19,098 nt of DNA, from assembly GCA_028290085.1 (NCBI GenBank), contig JAQGKN010000631.1:1-19098 (forward strand), written 5' to 3'. The notes under the pieces are model-generated. The model was not told where the DNA came from, did no database searches, and saw nothing but the letters and a program-made list of their open reading frames with translations. This document shows positions 14,587 to 19,098 of this stretch, piece after piece. The first letter of the stretch is position 1; the number at the start of each line of letters is the position of its first letter. A program made the position numbers and the translations under genes. This DNA is from Hyphomicrobiales bacterium. GTDB taxonomy: Bacteria; Pseudomonadota; Alphaproteobacteria; Rhizobiales; Beijerinckiaceae.

Positions 14587-16023
14587 TCAGGCCGGAAGGG
14601 CCGCCGTCCGTGAGCGTGAAGGCGCCGCCGTTTCACGCGACGGGCTGCGCGGCACGCCGCCTGCTGCGATATCTGCGACGAGGGCAGAAATGTGCCCGCA
14701 GGCCCGAACCGGGATGGCCGGGCTCTCGCCTTCGCGCGAGGTCGCCGGCGCGACCGCTGCCGCAAAGCCGAGTTTGGCTGCTTCCTTCAGTCGCAACCCG
14801 GTGTGGACAACCGGACGCACCGCGCCAGACAGGCCGAGTTCTCCGAAAAAGACTGTGTCAGGCGGTAGGCGCGCGCCCGTCAGCGACGAGACGAGCGCCG
14901 CCGCCGCCGCGAGATCCGCCGCCGGCTCACCAATTTTCAATCCGCCGGCGACATTGAGATAAACATCGTGTTGCCCGAGCCGAACCCCGGCATGCGCCTC
15001 GAGAACGGCGATGACCATGGACAATCGCGCTGTGTCCCAGCCCACGACAGCCCGGCGCGGGGTGCCGAGCGATGTGGGCGCGACCAGTGCCTGGATCTCC
15101 ACCAGAACCGGACGTGTGCCCTCCATTCCCGCGAAGACGGCTGCGCCGGGCGCCGAGGCATCGCGTCCTGACAGGAACAAAGCGGAGGGATTGGAGACTT
15201 CGCTGAGACCCAAGCCCGTCATTTCGAACACACCGATCTCGTCGGTGGGCCCAAAACGGTTCTTCACAGCGCGAAGAATGCGGAAATGGTGCCCGCCATC
15301 GCCTTCGAACGAGACGACCGCATCGACCATGTGCTCGACGACGCGCGGCCCGGCGATCTGACCGTCCTTGGTGACGTGGCCCACGAGAATGACGGTCGAC
15401 CCGCTGGTTTTGGCATAGCGAATGAGGGCCTGTGCCGAGCCACGTACCTGCGTGACAGTGCCCGGCGTAGCCTCGACCTTGTCGGTCCACATGGTCTGAA
15501 TGGAATCGATGACGACGAGGGCAGGGCGCGGGCCCTGCATGAGCGTCGCCGTAATATCCTCGACACTCGTCTCGGCGGCGAGTTCGACCGGCGTCTTGGC
15601 AAGCCCCAGACGCTCGGCGCGCAGGCGCACCTGTGCCACCGCTTCTTCGCCCGAGATATAGACGACGCGATGGCCCTTGGCGGCCAGCGTCGCGCAGGCC
15701 TGGATCAGGAGCGTCGATTTTCCAATGCCGGGTTCGCCGCCGATGAGAATGACTGAGCCCGGCACAAAGCCGCCGCCGGTCACCCGGTCGAGTTCGCCAA
15801 TACCAGAGACGATGCGCGGAGCAGGCTTGCTTTCGCCTGAGAGTCCTTCCAGCGGGAACACGCGCCCCTTCCGCGCACCGATGGCACCTTGGGCGCCTAT
15901 GCCCGAGGCAGAATTTTCCTCGATGATGCAATTCCATTCGCCACAGGCTTCGCAGCGTCCGACCCATCGCTGGGTGATCGCGCCGCAATTCTGGCAGATG
16001 AACTGAGAGCGTGCCTTCGCCAT
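14587..16023 (-). CDS. radA: DNA repair protein RadA
   Basis: RecA-like ATPase (478 aa) that promotes branch migration and processing of recombination intermediates. Domains in order: N-terminal C4 zinc finger Cys10-x2-Cys13-x10-Cys24-x2-Cys27; Walker A GEPGIGKST (96-104); Walker B region LVVIDSIQTMW (169-179); the RadA signature KNRFG (254-258); and a Lon-protease-like C-terminal domain (about 300-455, with LNVAGGLKIGEPAADLAAAAAL-type sequence). The start at 16023 gives MAKARSQFICQNCG, the usual N terminus. It lies seven bases after the stop of the small upstream gene, so the two are surely co-transcribed. The frame is open further upstream, but that portion overlaps the small gene in another frame. 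Confidence 0.95.
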   Translation of the reverse strand: MAKARSQFICQNCGAITQRWVGRCEACGEWNCIIEENSASGIGAQGAIGARKGRVFPLEGLSGESKPAPRIVSGIGELDRVTGGGFVPGSVILIGGEPGIGKSTLLIQACATLAAKGHRVVYISGEEAVAQVRLRAERLGLAKTPVELAAETSVEDITATLMQGPRPALVVIDSIQTMWTDKVEATPGTVTQVRGSAQALIRYAKTSGSTVILVGHVTKDGQIAGPRVVEHMVDAVVSFEGDGGHHFRILRAVKNRFGPTDEIGVFEMTGLGLSEVSNPSALFLSGRDASAPGAAVFAGMEGTRPVLVEIQALVAPTSLGTPRRAVVGWDTARLSMVIAVLEAHAGVRLGQHDVYLNVAGGLKIGEPAADLAAAAALVSSLTGARLPPDTVFFGELGLSGAVRPVVHTGLRLKEAAKLGFAAAVAPATSREGESPAIPVRACGHISALVADIAAGGVPRSPSRETAAPSRSRTAALPA

Positions 16024-16030
16024 GTGTAAC

Positions 16031-16270
16031 TCAGGCCCCTGAGCAGGAAAGGCGCGGACGATAGGGGCGGCCAATGCCAGCATGCCCAAGATACACGCGC
16101 AATTCGCCGAGCTGGCGCTCCAGCGCAATCTCTGATTCACGCAATTCGTCGAGTGCAGCACGCACCAGGGCTGTCACATCGGCGCAATCGGCCTTGCCAC
16201 GCGCCTTGCTACGCCACTGGGCGCGCGGAGAATTCAGCTCATACGAGAGGGTCTCGGGCGAATCGGACAT
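16031..16270 (-). CDS. Small conserved-looking protein of unknown function between alr and radA
   Basis: A 79-residue product I do not recognise. ATG at 16270 is preferred over one at 16291 because GAGG lies eight bases before it (GAGGTGCAGAAC), while the upstream ATG has none. The N-terminal third is polar and Arg-rich (SPRAQWRSKARGKADCADVT). The middle forms a charged amphipathic helix, ALVRAALDELRESEIALERQ and the next ten or so residues, with a heptad-like leucine pattern that could form a coiled coil. The tail is short and basic. There is no signal peptide or membrane segment. It sits 64 bases after alr and 7 bases before radA in the same direction. Tight spacing, a good ribosome site and typical codon use support a real gene. 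Confidence 0.7.
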   Translation of the reverse strand: MSDSPETLSYELNSPRAQWRSKARGKADCADVTALVRAALDELRESEIALERQLGELRVYLGHAGIGRPYRPRLSCSGA

Positions 16271-16334
16271 GTTCTGCACCTCAGAAATCATGAGGAGAAC
16301 AATACCGGAACAAACCCGATTTCACCAGCCCCAT

Positions 16335-17450
16335 TCATTCCGTGACGTAAACGCGGTGATAACGCTGGCCGAGCCTTGTGAGGACCTCGTAGCCGATCGT
16401 TCCTGCGCGCGCGCCCAGATCGTCGATGGAGATTTCGGGACCGAGCAGGCAGGCGCGGGTGCCTGCGCGCACATCGGTCTCGGGCACATCGGTAATGTCG
16501 AGCACGGTGAGGTCCATGGACACGCGCCCAGCGAAGGGGACGCGGTGCCCCGCGACGATCGCTTCTCCGCCCGGCTTCGCATCGGTGGACATGGCCTGCC
16601 GGGGCAGACCGTCGGCATAGCCAATGCCGATCGTTGCCAGTCGGGTGCGCCGATTGGCAGTCCATTGCGCGTTGTAGCCGACCTTTTCACCAGCCTCGAT
16701 CACGCGCGTTTGCAGGATGGGCGCGTCGAGCCGCAAGACTGCGCGCATCGGATTGTCGAGGCCTGGCGTCGGGTTGCCGCCGTAGAGGGCGTAGCCCGGA
16801 CGCACCAGGTCGCCAAAGGGCTGCTCGGGCAGGAACAGCGCCGAGGAATTGGCAAGGCTCGCGCGCATCGGCGGCAGCAGCGCGCGGATCTCCGCGAAGC
16901 GCTCGATCTGCTGCCGGTTGAGCGGGTCGCCGGGGTTCTCCGACGCCACGAAATGCGTCATCAGAAGATCTGCATTCAGCCGCAGCGCAGCCAGATCGGG
17001 AATTTCCGCCAACCCCGCGCCAAGCCGTTTCATGCCGGTGTCGACATGCAGTGCACACGGGGCGGCCCCCGCGGCGGCCACCCAAAGCCGCGCTTCGCTG
17101 AGCGAGCCGAGAACTGGCCGCAGGTTCAGGGCTAGGCAGGGCTCCACGGCTGTGGGCAAAAGGCCATTCAGCACATAGATATCGACCTTCGAATCCAGCG
17201 CGCGCACGCGCCGTGCCTCGCTGACGTGGGCAACGAAGAACACCTTGCAGCCCGCCGCGACCAGCGCGGGCACAGCGGCTTCGATGCCGATGCCATATGC
17301 GTCTGCCTTGACGACGGCGGCGCAGGTTGCGGGCGCGACGCGCATCGCGAGTTGACGCCAGTTCTCCGCGAGTGCGGCGAGGTCGATCGTGAGAACCGCC
17401 TGCGCGTCGCCTGCCTTCGGGCCGGATGTCGAGGGAGGTGCGGTAATCAC
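16335..17450 (-). CDS. alr: Alanine racemase
   Basis: PLP enzyme (371 aa) that interconverts L- and D-alanine, supplying D-Ala for peptidoglycan. The PLP lysine is Lys48 in VVKADAYGIG and the second catalytic base is Tyr259 in EKVGYNAQWTANR. Other family blocks are LHVDTGMKRLG (134-144), RPGYALYGGNP (217-227), IGIGYADGLPR and GRVSMDLTVLDITD. The start is GTG at 17450, overlapping the dnaB stop as GTGA, so translation is coupled to dnaB. The overlap and the position of the TIDLAALAEN block, about 20 residues in, support this start. Confidence 0.95.
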   Translation of the reverse strand: MITAPPSTSGPKAGDAQAVLTIDLAALAENWRQLAMRVAPATCAAVVKADAYGIGIEAAVPALVAAGCKVFFVAHVSEARRVRALDSKVDIYVLNGLLPTAVEPCLALNLRPVLGSLSEARLWVAAAGAAPCALHVDTGMKRLGAGLAEIPDLAALRLNADLLMTHFVASENPGDPLNRQQIERFAEIRALLPPMRASLANSSALFLPEQPFGDLVRPGYALYGGNPTPGLDNPMRAVLRLDAPILQTRVIEAGEKVGYNAQWTANRRTRLATIGIGYADGLPRQAMSTDAKPGGEAIVAGHRVPFAGRVSMDLTVLDITDVPETDVRAGTRACLLGPEISIDDLGARAGTIGYEVLTRLGQRYHRVYVTE

Positions 17451-18958
17451 TCGTATTCGCGCTCCGGCGATTGATCCTCACGCGCCAGATTGCCGAACCG
17501 GGTCATCTCCGCCTCGAACGAAAGTTCGACGGTGCCGGTGGGGCCGTGACGCTGCTTGCCGATGATAACTTCGGCCTTGCCGTGCGCGCGTTCCATCTCC
17601 GACATCCAGGTGATGTGCTCTTCCGAACCCGGCCGGGGCTCGCGGTTCTTCAGGTAATATTCCTCGCGATACACGAAGACCACCACGTCGGCGTCCTGTT
17701 CGATCGAGCCAGATTCACGCAGATCGGACAATTGCGGGCGCTTGTCCTCGCGGTTCTCGACCTGTCGGGATAATTGCGACAATGCCATGACCGGCACGTT
17801 CAGCTCTTTCGACAGCGCCTTCAGGCCGGTCGTGATTTCGGTCAATTCCTGAACGCGGTTCTCGCCCTTGGACTTGGAGCCCGACAGCAGCTGGAGATAG
17901 TCCACGACGAGAACGTCGAGGCCGCGCTGGCGCTTGAGGCGGCGGGCACGCGCTGCGAGCTGCGCAATCGAGATGCCGCCGGTCTGGTCGATGTAGAAGG
18001 GGATCTGCTGCATCTTCCGCGCCGCTTCCGCGATGCGGTGAAACTCCTGATCCGTCATGTCGCCGCGACGAATCTTGTAGGAGGCCACGCCCGATTGCTC
18101 GGCGATGATACGCGTGGCCAGCTGCTCGGCCGACATTTCGAGGGAGAAGAAGCCGACGACGCCGCCATTGAGCGTCTCGTTCGAGCCATCAGGCTTCACC
18201 CTGGATTCGTAGGCCTTGGCGATGTTAAAGGCGATGTTCGTTGCGAGTGCGGTCTTGCCCATGCCGGGGCGTCCCGCGACGATCACGAGATCGGAGCGCT
18301 GCAGGCCGCCCATCTTGGCGTCGAGATCGATGAGGCCAGTAGACACGCCCGACAACTTACCGTCGCGCTCGTAGGCTTGCGCGGCCAGGTCGATGGCGGT
18401 CGTGAGCGCGTCGGAGAAGCGCTGGAATCCGCCATCGTAGCGGCCCTGTTCCGCGATTTCGTAGAGGCGGCGCTCCGCTTCCTCGATCTGCTCACGCGGC
18501 GCGGAATCAACGGGCGAATCGTAGGCGGCGTTGACGATATTTTCGCCGATGCCGATCAGGTTACGCCGGATCGCGAGATCGTAGATCGTGCGGCCGTAAT
18601 CCTCCGCATTGATGACGGTCGTGGCTTCGGATGCGAGTCGCGCCAGATATTGCGGCACGGTGATGCCGCCCAGGTCGTGGTCGCCTAGAAAAGTCTTCAG
18701 CTTGACGGGTGTTGCGACCTTGCCCGCTCTGATCAGCTGCGAAGCGATCTCGAAGATGCGGCGATGCAGCTCTTCGGAAAAATGATCGGGCTTGAGAAAG
18801 TCGGACACGCGATCGTAAGCGTCGTTGTTGACGAGGATCGCGCCAATGAGCGCCTGCTCCGCTTCAATATTATGCGGAGCGACGCGATAGGTTGGTGTGT
18901 TCACATCATGAGCGGCCACAAGATTGAGCCGGCCCGCGAATTGTTCGACGGCTGCCAT
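17447..18958 (-). CDS. dnaB: Replicative DNA helicase DnaB
   Basis: Hexameric 5'-3' helicase of the replication fork. Starting at 18958 (MAAVEQFAGRLNLV) gives 503 residues, the usual alphaproteobacterial size. The frame extends upstream to 19054, but that part is unlike DnaB. The N-terminal primase-interacting domain covers about 25-170 (PHNIEAEQALIGAIL). The RecA-like domain has Walker A GRPGMGKT (229-236), FFSLEMSAEQLA (270-281), Walker B LVVDYLQLL (350-358) and the ALSQLSRQVENR DNA-contact region. A segment of about 15 residues (KPDGSNETLNGG) sits before the SLEMS motif. There is no intein. The ribosome site is weak (GAGA). It is the first gene of the minus-strand group in the window and overlaps alr by four bases. 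Confidence 0.96.
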   Translation of the reverse strand: MAAVEQFAGRLNLVAAHDVNTPTYRVAPHNIEAEQALIGAILVNNDAYDRVSDFLKPDHFSEELHRRIFEIASQLIRAGKVATPVKLKTFLGDHDLGGITVPQYLARLASEATTVINAEDYGRTIYDLAIRRNLIGIGENIVNAAYDSPVDSAPREQIEEAERRLYEIAEQGRYDGGFQRFSDALTTAIDLAAQAYERDGKLSGVSTGLIDLDAKMGGLQRSDLVIVAGRPGMGKTALATNIAFNIAKAYESRVKPDGSNETLNGGVVGFFSLEMSAEQLATRIIAEQSGVASYKIRRGDMTDQEFHRIAEAARKMQQIPFYIDQTGGISIAQLAARARRLKRQRGLDVLVVDYLQLLSGSKSKGENRVQELTEITTGLKALSKELNVPVMALSQLSRQVENREDKRPQLSDLRESGSIEQDADVVVFVYREEYYLKNREPRPGSEEHITWMSEMERAHGKAEVIIGKQRHGPTGTVELSFEAEMTRFGNLAREDQSPEREYE

Positions 18959-19014
18959 ATGTCTCGACGATAAAGAGGGGCGGTACGCGATTCGACGAAA
19001 CGAACCGGCAGCGA

Positions 19015-19043
19015 GTGATACGCCTGCCTGGCCCGTCCGCCAA
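19015..19043 (-). promoter_or_regulatory. Candidate dnaB promoter
   Basis: On the minus strand TTGGCG (19043-19038) and TATCAC (19020-19015) stand 17 bases apart. Each matches the sigma-70 consensus at four of six places. The -10 lies about 57 bases upstream of the dnaB start. It is consistent with a separate dnaB transcript even though ribosomal protein genes (rplI) often lie just upstream in this group. Confidence 0.3.
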
Positions 19044-19052
19044 CCACATTGC

Positions 19053-19094
19053 ATGTGTGCTCCCGCACTCGCGAGTGCACGGGGGACACAGCAA
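19053..19094. terminator. Long imperfect inverted repeat upstream of dnaB
   Basis: The core is the perfect palindrome GCACTCGCGAGTGC (19065-19078). It is flanked by CCCG/CGGG and TGTGT/ACACA arms with small bulges, so the whole 40-base region can fold back on itself. It probably marks the end of the gene to the right of the window (minus strand) or regulates dnaB. Its right side is near the window edge, so the context is incomplete. Confidence 0.4.
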
Positions 19095-19098
19095 GCGT

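Noticed and set aside
16028..16043. CTCAGG-CC-CCTGAG inverted repeat just upstream of radA as an SOS or other operator
   Set aside because: It lies over the end of the small upstream gene, is short, and does not resemble the alphaproteobacterial LexA box (GTTC-N7-GTTC).
17447..18958. Intein or insertion in dnaB
   Set aside because: The RecA-like core runs continuously with all motifs. The short segment before the SLEMS motif is only about 15 residues and looks like ordinary lineage variation.
1..19098. tRNA, rRNA, CRISPR arrays, transposases or phage genes
   Set aside because: No cloverleaf-like sequence, regularly spaced direct repeat or mobile-element protein was seen. The only repeat element is the palindrome at 7838-7919.

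Overview
The window looks like chromosomal DNA from a GC-rich alphaproteobacterium, most likely of the order Hyphomicrobiales (Rhizobiales). The evidence is the minus-strand block dnaB - alr - small orf - radA - cvpA - purF, an arrangement I know from that group, an Rsh with the cysteine-free linker typical of alphaproteobacteria, and a dispersed palindromic repeat resembling those of Bradyrhizobium and its relatives. The genus cannot be fixed from the sequence alone.

Layout. (1) 1-1654, plus strand: the 3' three quarters of rsh, the bifunctional (p)ppGpp synthetase/hydrolase, cut by the left edge. (2) 1747-12161, plus strand: an accessory catabolic and uptake region. It holds a two-subunit Rieske ring-hydroxylating oxygenase, a protein of the 4,5-dihydroxyphthalate decarboxylase family, a LysR regulator, a TctC/Bug-type solute-binding protein, a bicupin resembling homogentisate dioxygenase, an aldo/keto reductase, an alpha/beta hydrolase, and two tandem, diverged ABC-type solute-binding proteins. 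(3) 12183-18958, minus strand, convergent with region 2: purF (interrupted), cvpA, radA, a small unknown gene, alr and dnaB. The last 140 bases hold a probable dnaB promoter and a long inverted repeat.

How region 2 may work (inference): periplasmic binding proteins capture a carboxylated aromatic or related organic acid. The oxygenase hydroxylates the ring, the decarboxylase-like protein and the reductase process the intermediate, and the bicupin and the hydrolase open or hydrolyse later products. The LysR protein is the probable local regulator. No reductase or ferredoxin for the oxygenase and no permease for any of the three binding proteins lies in the window, so the pathway depends on genes elsewhere.

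The most striking single observation is that purF carries an in-frame TAA in place of a conserved Tyr codon in the phosphoribosyltransferase flexible loop. Three codons later a conserved Arg is replaced by Ser. Either this strain cannot make PurF from this copy or the assembly is wrong here. No gene-free stretch exceeds about 145 bases. I see no tRNA, rRNA, CRISPR array, transposase or phage gene.
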